From: Flectonema sp. DT1601
Lineage: Eukaryota > Euglenozoa > Diplonemea > Diplonemida > Diplonemidae
Length of the DNA stretch: 64,000 nucleotides
Direction of reading: 5' to 3'
Assembly (NCBI GenBank): GCA_964019425.1
Contig: OZ025791.1
Span: 968,501-1,032,500, forward strand
The notes below the pieces were generated by a model. It was not told where the DNA came from and searched no databases. It saw only the letters and a list, made by a program, of their open reading frames with translations. Made by a program: the position numbers and the translations under genes. Shown one piece after another: positions 1 to 10,862 of this stretch (position 1 is the first letter of the stretch; every line of letters starts with the position of its first letter).

Positions 1-1464
1 GCAGCGGTCTTGTCAGCTGTTGCTTCCGGTGGTTTACTTCTCAGAGGTTCTGGTGGAAGACATCTTCCAAAACATTTATTAATTCCATTAATGTTTGGGT
101 TGTATGCCGTAGGGTATTCTCAACACTGTGAAGATAGTAGTGATCTTTGGTTTCCACTCGCAAAGGGTGCTGGTATTTCATTAAACTTCTTCATATCAAT
201 CCTACTGGTTCCCTCACTAAGACATATCTTACCTTGGGTTACACAGAATGGCTCATCAATGATTAACCTCCACGTCTACTGTGCGAAGGTAACAGCATTT
301 CTTATTGTGTTACATATTTTGTTTCACATTATTCACAATCAAAACGTTCATGAAAAGAGTAAGTCAACGAGTGGATACATCGCAACGGCGCTATTCTTTT
401 TTATAATGTTTTGCTCATCACCGGGTTCTTCATTGTCCTCATTCTGTTGTTGTAAAAAATTACAAAGTCGCTATGACAGTCTTTACTACTCTCACAGATT
501 CTACGTAGTAGCCATTGCTGTGATGCTGTCTCACTCTAAAGATTTTATAAAGTGGATAGCTGTACCGCTGTTGTTATTATTGATTGATAAAATAATTACT
601 GTAAGAAAACTTACTGAGGCTGCTGTTATTGAGAAAGCTGAAATCTTAAAGGACGTTTTAAAACTAACAATCTACAAGAAGGGACTTCGTTATCGAAGTG
701 GTGATTTTATTATGATGCAGCTGAAGGATAAGCAGAAAGGGAAACTGTCTGGAATCAGAAGGTGGATTGAAATCTTAGATATGTCTCACTCTTTTACTAT
801 TTCATCATCACCCTCTGGGATTGAAAGAGATCGTTGCACAGTTCACATTCGATACAACAAAAGAATGGATTGGTGTCAACAGTTAGTTGACAATATATCT
901 AATCAGAGTGATGATAAAAGTTTTGAACCAATTGAAGTAGCAATTGACGGACCGTTTCCATCGACTAGCAGTCAATACGCGAACTTTGATGAAGTTATTC
1001 TAATCGGTGCTGGGATTGGTATCACACCATTCTCTTCGATTATAAGTTCGACTGCAATTAAACATTCAACTGCACCAGAAGGTAGTTTAGAAATACAACC
1101 TGTTCACTTGTATTGGTTAGTTCACGATCATCAACAGTTCTCGTGGTTTTCAAATATCTTATCACCTGTTAGGAATCAACAGAGTAAGAACATTACCGTC
1201 ACTACCTACTTAACGGGTGACTTTGATGTTGAAACCTATGCAAAGGAAGGAGTTGATGGATGGGAGCTACAAAGAACTGGTCGTCCTGATTGGGGAAAAG
1301 TCATCCGTAGTCGTTGTGATCCCAGCAAACTATCTGACGGAACTCGAGTTGGAGTCTTCTTCTGCGGACCTGACTCATTGGCTGATGTTGTTGAAGCGAT
1401 CTGCCGAAAGGAATCGTCACAAAGTATTTCAATCTCATTCCATAAAGAGTCATTTGATTATTAA
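1..1464 (+). CDS. NADPH oxidase (NOX/ferric reductase family), 5' partial
   Basis: This is the C-terminal part of a flavocytochrome of the NOX family, a membrane enzyme that passes electrons from NADPH through FAD and two haems to oxygen (or ferric iron). The frame is open to the left edge, so the N-terminus lies outside the window. Two membrane segments carry the haem-ligand pairs: LHVYCAKVTAFLIVLH has two His 14 residues apart, and SHRFYVVAIAVMLSH has two His 13 apart, exactly the NOX spacings. Further on are an FAD-binding motif (HSFTISSSP), a nucleotide-binding loop (IGAGIGITPFSSI), a late FFCGPDSLADVV motif and the family-like ending FHKESF. Whether it makes superoxide or reduces ferric chelates cannot be decided, but the C-terminal phenylalanine-rich ending is more NOX-like. 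No introns are visible in the part seen. Confidence 0.88.
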   Translation, partial: AAVLSAVASGGLLLRGSGGRHLPKHLLIPLMFGLYAVGYSQHCEDSSDLWFPLAKGAGISLNFFISILLVPSLRHILPWVTQNGSSMINLHVYCAKVTAFLIVLHILFHIIHNQNVHEKSKSTSGYIATALFFFIMFCSSPGSSLSSFCCCKKLQSRYDSLYYSHRFYVVAIAVMLSHSKDFIKWIAVPLLLLLIDKIITVRKLTEAAVIEKAEILKDVLKLTIYKKGLRYRSGDFIMMQLKDKQKGKLSGIRRWIEILDMSHSFTISSSPSGIERDRCTVHIRYNKRMDWCQQLVDNISNQSDDKSFEPIEVAIDGPFPSTSSQYANFDEVILIGAGIGITPFSSIISSTAIKHSTAPEGSLEIQPVHLYWLVHDHQQFSWFSNILSPVRNQQSKNITVTTYLTGDFDVETYAKEGVDGWELQRTGRPDWGKVIRSRCDPSKLSDGTRVGVFFCGPDSLADVVEAICRKESSQSISISFHKESFDY

Positions 1465-2057
1465 AAACACTTCTCTTCGATTGGCGACACCTGACTGACA
1501 GGAATGAAGCGAATCGTACTTTTCGACTTATTCACAATTATTAGTTGAGATGGTTCCTTCTCAACTTCTCTTTTTAATTCTAATCACTATTCTAACTTGT
1601 ACCACCAACTAGCTCGAATCGATAATAGCCTTACTCAACTCAATTCCTAATTAGTTATTTGGAAATCTCTTTCTGTAGTGTAGTCGGTTATAACAACAGC
1701 AGAGAGTGACCCAACCTAATTTGGTAGTCAAATCAAAATATATTTCTCCCATGTAATGTGTGCTGCCGATCGCCTGATGTTCTGCAGGCTGTCGACGAGA
1801 TCTTCTAATTTATTTCTTAACGAGTTGATAGATCACATATTATTGAGTCTTGTATCCCTTTAAGAAGGAGGTTTGCAATACCCCGGGTTTTTTACTTTTC
1901 TTTTTTTAAAAAAAAGATTTAATTTGCACTTCACACTGTAGAGAAAAGAGTATAAGAAACATATCTATACTCGTTTTGAGTTCCTTAAAACACCCAAAGC
2001 CGGCATTGCAGTGGTATGAAAAAGAAAAAAAACATCTGCAGATTTGCTAATGAATGG

Positions 2058-2311
2058 TTAACTTGATTCTGATTGGAGCTCCCGAAGTGGTCGAAATTTG
2101 ATGACCATCTGCGGGACAAGTAGTATAAGATTAAGGCTCCTGAAACTACATATTCTATTACCCTTTGATGTTAGGAAACTGCAGAAATGAATACTTTTCT
2201 TTTACTAATCTCTACTTTTTCTTATTCTCACTTTTCTGTTCTAAAATTAATGATATTAACTTGATTCTCAATAGAGCTCCCGAAGTAGTCGAAATTTGAT
2301 GACCATCTGCG
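2058..2311. repeat. Pair of 56-bp direct repeats 198 bp apart
   Basis: The segment 2058-2113 is repeated at 2256-2311 with only a few differences. Both start TTAACTTGATTCT and end GACCATCTGCG. They lie downstream of the oxidase gene. The function is unknown; they could be a duplicated 3'-UTR segment or the remains of a tandem repeat. Confidence 0.8.
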
Positions 2312-2474
2312 AGGGCTGATGTGTCATAAAGAATAAGATTTCTTTTCTTTTTCTTTTTATTTTCCCCTCAAACTGAATTCAGATTTCGAGGAGTAATTAT
2401 TTATTATGTTATGTCAAAAGAAAAAGAAAAAAAAAACATAAAATGCGATATTAGATAAAAAAAATAATAATAAA

Positions 2475-2585
2475 TACTGTAACTATAAATAACATGGTAG
2501 CAACTTTGCATATAATAAAGATGGTTGGATTTGTCCATTTTTTGGAGATTTGGAGGCTTTTTATACACCATTTATAGTTACAGTA
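2475..2585. mobile_element. MITE-like element with perfect 16-bp terminal inverted repeats
   Basis: The left end TACTGTAACTATAAAT (2475-2490) is the exact reverse complement of the right end (2570-2585). The outermost bases are TA on both sides, which fits a Tc1/mariner-type element with a TA target duplication. The 111 bp contain no coding sequence. A diverged copy of the right part (TGGAG-CTTTTTATACACCAT and on) occurs at 24907-24948, so the sequence is dispersed. Confidence 0.7.
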
Positions 2586-4143
2586 ATATTAAGTTGAATC
2601 TGTTTTATCCGTGAGGACCCAGATAGAAATAAAAAAATAATATTTTTTTAATGTCACTTGTTTCGTTATACCTCTTTTCCTTTCTTAAATAAAAGCCCTG
2701 TTGTGTGCCCTAGCCTCCTCCCGACAGTTCGTTTTCGTAAACAGCAATCCGTATTCCTGTTTTACAATAATTAAATAAGGAAAAACCCATCTTGTCCTTT
2801 AATTGAAGTTGGGATAGTGCCGTTATTGGCAACTGTAAAAGTACCTGCAGTGAATAAACAGATAAGTTTCGATCTTTTTTTTTTTTTTTTTTTTCATTAT
2901 TTTTTGTTTTGTTTGTTTCGTGTTGTGAAAAAGATTGCCAATAAAAGCAACGATCATTAAAGTTCAGCATGACCAATAGTACAGTTGATTGATATCAAGG
3001 TTTTAGTTATGGCACTCAGTGTTTCACTACACCTAGCAAGCAGACTTGAAGTAAAATAAAAAATAAAATAAAATCCCGAGTCTCAATAGACACAAACAGA
3101 AAGGATTGGTTTCCGCTATACGACTGTGGAGTTATTTTTGACCTTTGCATAATTGTTTTTCCCGTTCCCTCCTTACCCTTTAGTTCTGTTTCCTGCTGAC
3201 CACCTTGGACGTTCTTGTGCAGAGATAAGTGTTAATGAACCAGTCCCAAACAGTTTATTAACATCGTCGTAGGGGAGTATGAGTGCGCCCAGTTTTTTTT
3301 TCCCTTTTTTTTTTTTCCCCACCTCTCTCCCATTCAACAGCGAGTAGTTGGGTTCTCGTTATCAACTGAAAGTCTTATTTACATGGCAACCAGGTTTGGC
3401 CAAATTCTATTTAATTTTAGCCAGTTTGAAGTTGTTTTTATGTTTTAGTAAAGTATCAAAACTATATCTCCCTTACTTTATTTGTTTTCTTAATATTCAA
3501 AATAAAATACCATTTTATCTGAGACAACACGTTGAAACTCTCTTTTCGTACCTTCGGAATCTGACAATGGAGGTGGCAATGTTTTCTGCGACTAGCTTCT
3601 TTTTGAAAGGCAGCACTCCGCTCTGCCTGGGTTCAAACCCCGAAACCTGAAGTTCTGAGTATTGGATCTCTGATTGTAAATAGCAACAAAAATCTTTTTT
3701 TTTTTTTTTTTTTTTTTTTTTTCCTCTTAATCTCAAATTAATACAATCCATTACCACCATTAATATAAACTTGCTCTTTTGATTATTCATTTGGGAATGC
3801 ATTGTTCTGAAAAAACTGAGCACCTCGTGCAAGGAAGGCTGATGGTTAGTTCACTTCCATTTAGTGCACACAAATATAACATTATTTCCGAGTACAAAAG
3901 CTACCGTAATGTTGTCATTGTTGGCTTGATAGATGGTATTGGATGGGTTCCATTGTTAGAACAATTTTTTTTTTTTACCTTTTGATAACTGAGAGTGTTT
4001 AATCTTTCAGGTTGTTTTAATAAAAATAGAAACATTTTACTTGACATGTGTTGAGATCTTCGCTTTGAGTTAGTTACCGCGCACTCCCTTAGCAATCAAC
4101 TCTTAATAATAATTATTCATTTGCGACAGTTTAGGTTAAGAAG

Positions 4144-6047
4144 ATGGGATGTGGAAAGTCAGCTCCAGCGAAAAGAACGGAGAACTACAAAGAAAAAAAG
4201 CGACGGGGAACGAAGACCGCTCTTCTTGTTGAGCCGCCTGCTGAACCCGTTCCGGATTCGCCAATTACGCGCATTGGTCAGTCGAAAGGAGGGGCTTACA
4301 CTGTATCTCAGTTATTCCCTCCCAAGACCGTATTGAAGACTGTAGAAACCTTAAAGTCACAATCCCAATCACATTTTACTTCGATATTAAAAGGAAGACA
4401 ACTATTAGAGCGGGGACCTCCAAATACCGATAAGTCACCGAATCCTATTTATTTTGCGTCTCATTTTACGCAGCATTTTAGTATGAACGTAGCCGACAAA
4501 GAAAAGGAGTCTTGCAGCTTTAAGGCACGTCAACCTGTTCGCATGCAACCATTAAAAGCATCCATACTTGCTGTTATTCGAGAGAGGTTAAAGCCGAGGA
4601 AACTGAACTCTTATCAACTTCGTTATTTAGCTGGATTCTCAACAAGGATTGGGAGTATGGCGTTGTCGTTCAACGATAAGTTTGTAGCTGTTTGTAGTGC
4701 AAAACTGATACCAAAAGCAACAAATAACAGTTCGTCAACTTGTATTCCGGGCAAGTATATTTCGCGGTTAGTTAAAGACATCCTACTTGTAGATGTTCGT
4801 ACAGGTACAACTGTTGGAAGATTTGTTGCCCACGGCACTGATGCGATTCCTCGTATGATGTTCTTCACTATCGATAATCAAGTACTTTACGCATGTTACT
4901 CGGAAGGAAGAATCATGACTTGGAATGTTGGCTCCCGAAAACCAGGAAAAGAACTCGTAACAGGAGATGAATTCGCATCTTTTGAAATTATTAATTGCGG
5001 ACACGTTTCAGCGAATGGGAAACACATTGTCATTGGTTGCGATGACTACGACACGGGCGAAGTCTGCGGGTGTGTTTCTCTCTTTCGGTCGTCAGATAGT
5101 AAACATTTATTAAATATGTTGGATCACAAGGTTTCTGTTACTGCTGTTGCTACGAATGACGAAGGATCAATAATTGCTTCAGCTGATGTATCTGGTGAGA
5201 TAATAATTTGGAATGCATCTGATGGTTCCTGGGTAGGTTCAATGCAATCTTATAGGACTCCAGTCTACACTCTCTTGTTTCTCAGTGATGATCGACTGTT
5301 GTCTCAGGATGATCGACATATCTTTGTTTGGTGCACTCATCAGTTTTCACTTCTGTACACTCGTTCTATAAGTGGAGTTCATGACAAATGTCCAAAACCG
5401 ATTTCTGTTGATGAGACATTACCTCCACCAGTAATTGTTCCAGGAGGAACTAAGCGGCCTCGACTTTATCGCTCAACTATTATTATACCTGGGAACCTGA
5501 TACTGGCATTTGGAACTTTGAATGAGGTTTGTATTTTTAACTTTTTTTTAATTTTTTCATCTCTAATAATGGGATGCTTGATGTGCATCCTGACATCCTT
5601 ACGTACATGGGAGCAGATCAAGTGTGATCATCACTCTCACTATCAACTGGTGTCAGATGACCTCCGTGTTGGAACTCCATCACTCCCGTAGTTGATATTT
5701 GTGACGAAGGTTGACTGTATCTGGGTAAGTTTCCTATCAGAGGGCTTCGTCTTTGGCTGTTCATCCGCTAGTAATTAGATTTCTTTTGTTTTTGGAGAAT
5801 TTTAGTCCATAGAAAATGCACTGCTGTCGTTGTTTACTCGTAAATAAATAACTAAAAACAGATTGAGATAATGAACTTTGAGTTGGACATGGTAATAGTC
5901 ATTCCAACAGGGAGCTATCCAATAACAAGTGCTGTCCCGGGTATCAACGTTGTTATGTTGGGAGACTTGTCGGGCAACTTGTTTGTGTTGGACCTGGAAA
6001 GCGTATGCGTGTTTTATTTTTTTTTGAGTTGGGAGAGTCAAAAATGA
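4144..6047 (+). CDS. N-acylated WD40-repeat protein, spliced (exons 4144-5526, 5692-5724, 5806-5839, 5911-6047)
   Basis: The product looks like a beta-propeller scaffold. It begins MGCGKS, a signal for N-myristoylation plus palmitoylation, followed by a basic stretch, so it probably sits on a membrane. WD40-like blades start near residue 170; strands such as GRIMTWNV, SGEIIIWNAS and HIFVWC are clear. The first frame runs past a donor after residue 461 and becomes low-complexity. I placed three introns: 5527-5691 (GTTTGT...TAG), 5725-5805 (GTAAGT...TTTTAG) and 5840-5910 (GTAAAT...CAACAG). The joined frame stays open and reads LNELIFVTKVDCIW and then LGDLSGNLFVLDLE, a normal blade. Two exons are only 33 and 34 nt. 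A possible 3' splice site lies 14 nt before the ATG. The last exon may itself be spliced at the GTATGC near 6002, so the C-terminus is uncertain. The specific function is unknown. Confidence 0.7.
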
Positions 6048-6150
6048 TAATTAAAATAAAAAAACAGCCGAATAGCATACCGACGTACTAATATGAACGA
6101 ATTCTTTATGATTTTTTTCAAATGATTTATGTAAGTTAAAATATATTCCA

Positions 6151-6183
<33 letters not shown>

Positions 6184-6822
6184 ATTCTGACGCTTGGCAT
6201 TCTGACTGCCTTTTAACTCTTTTTTTTTTTTTTTTTTTTTTGCGTTTTATTCCGCGCGAGAGATTTTCGATAATAATATCAATTAAGTATTATTGTGGTA
6301 TAGTTTTTTTTTTTTTTTCCGCTTACATTATTTTTTCTTATGATTCTTTTTCTAAGGAACCCAGTACTAGTCCAGGTGAGGAACAGACCAGGGGAGGAAA
6401 CTTTTAGCTGTTCTGACCCGTTCAATTGTCTGTCCGTAACATATCATATCACTCCCTCTGGTGGCCATTGTTGCACCATGCTGATGATGAGAATAGAGGT
6501 AGAGGTCAATGCACATCTTGAATACCTTGCGTAGTTTGCTGTTGTACGATAATTTTTTTCTCCCTTTCTGCTCTCATTAAGAGTTGTTTCTTTCACATCT
6601 CTTTTGCTAATTTTTTTTTTTTTTTTTTTTTCATTCTGTGATTTCCTTTTTTTTTTTATTTTTTTATATTCTCTTGTAAAATCCCTCTTTTCAGAGGTGT
6701 TCTAATTCTAACTTACACGAGAATCCGCCCTCTCTGTAGTTGTTAGTTTACTTTTTTTTTTTAAAAAGGTATTTTAGTTATTTATTTATTTATTGGTCTT
6801 TATCAACAGACTATACTTCGTA
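6048..6822. other. Intergenic region, T-rich, with a dispersed motif
   Basis: It consists mostly of T runs. At 6475-6525 it contains a sequence resembling the CTGATGA-containing segment found downstream of the Penelope-like element (see 17614-17747), but degenerate. The stretch before 6809 (pyrimidine-rich, ending CAACAG) is a good 3' splice site for the next gene. Confidence 0.5.
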
Positions 6823-9800
6823 ATGATAACGCTAAAAGTCAGGATAGATAAATCAAAGCACACAATCGACTGCGATGAGTCAGATAATATTATGACCGTC
6901 AAGGCTAAGATTGAGACAAAAACTGGAGAACAAGTTAAGAAGAGGAGATTAATTTTCATGGGAAAAAGTCTCTCAGATTCAGATAAGATATCAGAACTTG
7001 GAATCAAGAATGGAAGTATACTTATGGTCACGGGTTGTGAGAATGAAGCGAATGCAATCGAAATTCCTGACCCTCCCAAAAAGACAACCGGCGCTAGCAC
7101 TTCTGAAATTCACATTAACCCAAACACTGATGTTGATATCATTCCTACAAATGATGAGATCGATGCAGAGCTCGCAGAAGCGATTCGAATGTCGACCGAA
7201 GCAACTCAACAAGAAGACGCAGATATCGATTCTGAACTTGCAGCAGCAATCGAACTGTCGAACGAAACTGCAGCTCAGATCTCTGAAGAAACAAAACCTA
7301 CTGAAGATTACAAAGAAGACATCGACTTTGAGCGTTTCAACAGCGACAATGTTGTTATAGACACGGACACTACTGAAGAGATTAATAAATATTATTCGGA
7401 GTTTAACAGATATGTCGATCCACAGTTTCCTCCCCTGCCGAAATCGCTCTATGTAGACCCGAAAGATGCTGAGAGATGGGTGTGCGCTAAGTGTTCTGGA
7501 CAGAATCTGTTACCACCAGTGTTTCAACCCCCAACAACAGAAGCAGAGGCTACACGTATTCAGGCAGGTCTTGATAACATTCGATGTAAAGTATGTGAAG
7601 TAGGGAAACCAACTCATGTTCAAATGGTAAATATAACGAATCGCCCTAGCGAATGGTTGCGTCCCGGAACTTCTTGTGAAGGATGCGAAATGATTATTCA
7701 AGCGCAAGGTATCAGAGATGTTGTTGGTGTTGTTTCAAGAAACTGCACACACTACATAAGAGATGATGTTACAAATAACACAGTTGGAATGCAATGGAAA
7801 GTTATTCGTCAAGAGCCTCGTCCTGAAGACGTCCTTCAAGGCTCACTTGGAAATTGTTGGTTTGGCGGAGCTCTGGGATGCATCGCACAGCGAACACACC
7901 TCGTCGAGAAGTTATTCATCACGAAGGAATACAATCCTGTTGGCGCCTACGTTTTACAACTCCACTACGCGGGTTCTTGGAAAAACATGCTAATCGATGA
8001 TACGTTCCCTTGTTCTAAATCGTGGGAAGGACGTATTGAAAATAACGGAAATACTATTTATTTCAGCAGGGGTGGCACCCTTTGCTACGCCAAGGTACGG
8101 AGACATCAGCTCTGGGTGCCGTTAGTAGAAAAGGCATCGGCTAAATTGTTCGGGAGTTACGGTGCGCTAAAGGGAGGCACACTCGGTGAGGCAATGCAAC
8201 TAATGACTGGTTACCCTTGTGAGCCAATTCCATTACAACTACCCCAGCACTTAAAAGAAAGAGCTGAAAAAATCAAGCAGTACCGCACTCAACTCCTCCT
8301 TGAGGGTAAGAACCCGGATGTAGAATTGGGTGACGTCGAAGATTATGAAGAAGATACGGAAGAAGACATAATTTGGTTTAAGATTCTATCGGCTAAGGAA
8401 GCAGGTTTTATTATTGGTGTCAGCTGTGCTTGTGATGAATCCGAGAAAACCCGTTACAACGAAGAGCTGGGATTGCAGTCACCTCACGCGTATGGTGTTC
8501 TTGACGTACGTGAAGTATCTTATCAAGGGAAGACTGTTCGCCTTCTTCAAATACGAAACCCTTGGGGAGAGAACAGCGTAAACACCTGGAAAGGCAACTG
8601 GGGAAAGACATGGCCAGGATGGACTCGTGAACTAAAATTAGAACTCGGAGTAGTCAACAAGGGAAATGTTAAAATGTACGATGAAATGTCGATATTTTGG
8701 ATAGAGTTCTCTGACCTTAAAAAATATTTTCGGATGGTTGACATTTGCAGAACCCATCCACCTCACTGGAGCAGAGTATCAGAGACTGGTTGGCTACCTT
8801 CAGAATTGGGACCTGGACAAGCCTTTGAAATCACAGTTTACAAAAGAACAAACGTCGATTTGATTTGTTGGCAGGAGAAACACATAACGAGGGAAAGCGA
8901 TACATCCAATATCGACGTCGGGTTCGCGGTTGTTCAGCTGTCGAACGTTGACGGCTCTACTCGCTGCATTGAATTTGTTAATCCATCGATTCAGGACCAG
9001 TGTAGTGTAGAAGTATCACTTGTTGGAGGATATCGTTATGTTATTGTTCCCTACTCTGCTGCGATGCTGAAGGCTGCAACTCTCGGGAAACCACTTCGAA
9101 GAGTTACCATTGTGGTCTACTCTGACAACCATGTTGCGATTCGTAAAATTGATCAATCTTGGACTGATATTTCGACATCTCTTAGTCGATGCATTGCTGC
9201 ACGTTGCAAGAGAAAACGACTTCGCGAGGACGGTGTGTTCAGCTGCACCACAAAGAGTGCGGGTGGAGGTCACCTCACCTGCGTCATTGAGAATTCTTCA
9301 TCGTCACCTGCAGTAGTCCAAGTAGACACCAACTGTTCGAATTGTTACACCTCGAGATTTAATAACTCTGGAGAGTGCGTCGCATTCATTCCTCCAAAGA
9401 CTGAGGCAGTTGTGATGTCGCTTGCGATTAGTCGGCAGGGGTCGTACAGTTTTCAGACTGCACTGCTGCCCGTAGAAAGCGCGGACTTCGCCGAACCTGC
9501 GACAGATCTTCATCAGCATGTTGAATTCCTGACCAGCTCTGAGATGGTTGCGGCTGTTGGGGAACCGTCTTCAGAAATCCTTTCTTTCCCTGATGCGAAT
9601 CCAGAGTTGTTTCTATCTGCTCCTGCTCTACCTGTTGGGGAAGAAGAGAGAACAGAAGAAGAGTTACTTCAGGAAGCAATCAATATGTCGATGGACAACA
9701 AAGTGGAGGAAGATGAGCAACTCTCAGAGGAAGAACAGCTCCGCCTCGCATTGGAAATGTCAAATGTAGAGGACAACATACCTTCGGCAGGGGATACATT

Positions 9801-9879
9801 GAAGCCGCAAGAAGATTTAACAGAAGAAGAAGAGATAGCGTTGGCCCTAAAGTTGTCGATGGCAAACGAGCAAACTTAA
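6823..9879 (+). CDS. Calpain-family cysteine protease with ubiquitin-like domain and five ubiquitin-interacting motifs
   Basis: This is a cytosolic-type calpain of 1018 residues. Residues 1-72 form a ubiquitin-like fold (LIFMGKSLSD matches the ubiquitin core). Two ubiquitin-interacting motifs follow (about 114-126 and 136-148), then a Cys4 cluster (C221, C224, C255, C258). The protease core starts near 335: the catalytic triad is intact with C345 (QGSLGNCWF), H555 (SPHAYG) and N579 (RNPWG). It continues into calpain-type beta domains (FWIEFSDLKKYF onward). Three more UIMs end the protein (about 944-958, 968-982, 1000-1014; for example EEEIALALKLSM). The start ATG is 13 nt after a T-rich CAACAG splice acceptor; an upstream TTG in the same frame is not needed. 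The make-up suggests a protease recruited to ubiquitinated or proteasomal substrates, loosely like the ubiquitin-binding SOL/CAPN15 calpains, but the UBL plus five-UIM arrangement is not one I know. No introns. Confidence 0.92.
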   Translation: MITLKVRIDKSKHTIDCDESDNIMTVKAKIETKTGEQVKKRRLIFMGKSLSDSDKISELGIKNGSILMVTGCENEANAIEIPDPPKKTTGASTSEIHINPNTDVDIIPTNDEIDAELAEAIRMSTEATQQEDADIDSELAAAIELSNETAAQISEETKPTEDYKEDIDFERFNSDNVVIDTDTTEEINKYYSEFNRYVDPQFPPLPKSLYVDPKDAERWVCAKCSGQNLLPPVFQPPTTEAEATRIQAGLDNIRCKVCEVGKPTHVQMVNITNRPSEWLRPGTSCEGCEMIIQAQGIRDVVGVVSRNCTHYIRDDVTNNTVGMQWKVIRQEPRPEDVLQGSLGNCWFGGALGCIAQRTHLVEKLFITKEYNPVGAYVLQLHYAGSWKNMLIDDTFPCSKSWEGRIENNGNTIYFSRGGTLCYAKVRRHQLWVPLVEKASAKLFGSYGALKGGTLGEAMQLMTGYPCEPIPLQLPQHLKERAEKIKQYRTQLLLEGKNPDVELGDVEDYEEDTEEDIIWFKILSAKEAGFIIGVSCACDESEKTRYNEELGLQSPHAYGVLDVREVSYQGKTVRLLQIRNPWGENSVNTWKGNWGKTWPGWTRELKLELGVVNKGNVKMYDEMSIFWIEFSDLKKYFRMVDICRTHPPHWSRVSETGWLPSELGPGQAFEITVYKRTNVDLICWQEKHITRESDTSNIDVGFAVVQLSNVDGSTRCIEFVNPSIQDQCSVEVSLVGGYRYVIVPYSAAMLKAATLGKPLRRVTIVVYSDNHVAIRKIDQSWTDISTSLSRCIAARCKRKRLREDGVFSCTTKSAGGGHLTCVIENSSSSPAVVQVDTNCSNCYTSRFNNSGECVAFIPPKTEAVVMSLAISRQGSYSFQTALLPVESADFAEPATDLHQHVEFLTSSEMVAAVGEPSSEILSFPDANPELFLSAPALPVGEEERTEEELLQEAINMSMDNKVEEDEQLSEEEQLRLALEMSNVEDNIPSAGDTLKPQEDLTEEEEIALALKLSMANEQT

Positions 9880-10862
9880 ATGCCCAACAAATTATTTATA
9901 AAAAAGTGTTCGTTAGTTGTGATAGCTGTTTATTAGTGTCGTTGTATTATATCCACAAATTGGAAAAGGGGAAAACGCGTCTGGACTTTTGAACTAATAA
10001 ATAGAGCCTTTTTTACTACTTTACACTCCCACCGTGCTCAGCAGGAGAGGGAGCGAGGGCCCACCAGGGGCTAGTGCCGAAGAGAATAGGATATATTATT
10101 ATTTATAAATACACTTACGAATGTATAATCAAATCCGAAAATTGAAAAGGAAAGGAAATATAGAAATATTTAAGAAAGTGTTTAGTGTATGCAGCCCCCT
10201 TTTACTTACAATCACAGAGGGTACCGTACAAATTCGATTTTATAATCCAAATCGATAGCTTTAGAATATACCAACCAACAAGGTAGACTGCATTAGCTTG
10301 GATTCTTTAGTAGGTGCTGAGGCCACGTGATGAACAATCAACCAATTTTATTATACGATAAACCAAAATAAAATAAAATAATGTTAATGGAGAAGTCATA
10401 AAAAATGAAGCCTATACATCAGTCGATTGATGTAAGTACGTTAAAAAGTCATTGAAAAACAAGGTTCGTAATAGCAATAACACGCACGCAGACTGACCAC
10501 TTAATGTACACTCCAAAACCAAATTAATGCGGTGTATGCAACTAGCCAGCAGTAAGATCTTCACCAACAAGCATTGAAAAAACGGGGTAATGAAATAAGC
10601 TGGACATTACGTATATATTTGTATACCGTTAATCTTAGGTAGTATGCTTAATGTAATTAGGTATCATTCTTAGACGCCCAACAAATAGAAAGCCTCCGAA
10701 CAACTCGGTAGTTGTAACAAATCTCAAATTAAAACTAAGAAGGATTATAAAGGCTCCCTCTCTTCCCTCCAAAACAACTCAAATAACGAAAAAACCAAAA
10801 CACCAGACTGGATCAAGACAAAGGATTTAGATTATACATATAGACCGAAGAGTAGAGTACCA
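9880..10862 (+). other. Intergenic region, probable 5' end of the Penelope-like element
   Basis: No gene is seen. The A-rich strand bias of the following element begins within this stretch, so part of it is likely the element's 5' untranslated region or pseudo-LTR. A small hairpin ACAACT-CGGT-AGTTGT lies near 10709. I could not fix the left boundary of the element. Confidence 0.4.

Larger units (their letters stand above)
1465..4143. other. Intergenic region with repeats and poly-T tracts
   Basis: No convincing gene is seen here. It holds a 56-bp direct repeat (2058 and 2256), a 111-bp element with perfect 16-bp inverted ends (2475-2585), long T runs (2877-2894, 3695-3722) and a short tRNA-like B-box sequence near 3641. 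Open frames in it are low-complexity and lack support. Confidence 0.6.

Noticed and set aside
3560-3665. Possible tRNA gene (GGTTCAAACCC B-box with GGCAG/CTGCC hairpin)
   Set aside because: No matching A-box and no acceptor stem of seven pairs could be drawn, so at best a tRNA-derived scrap.
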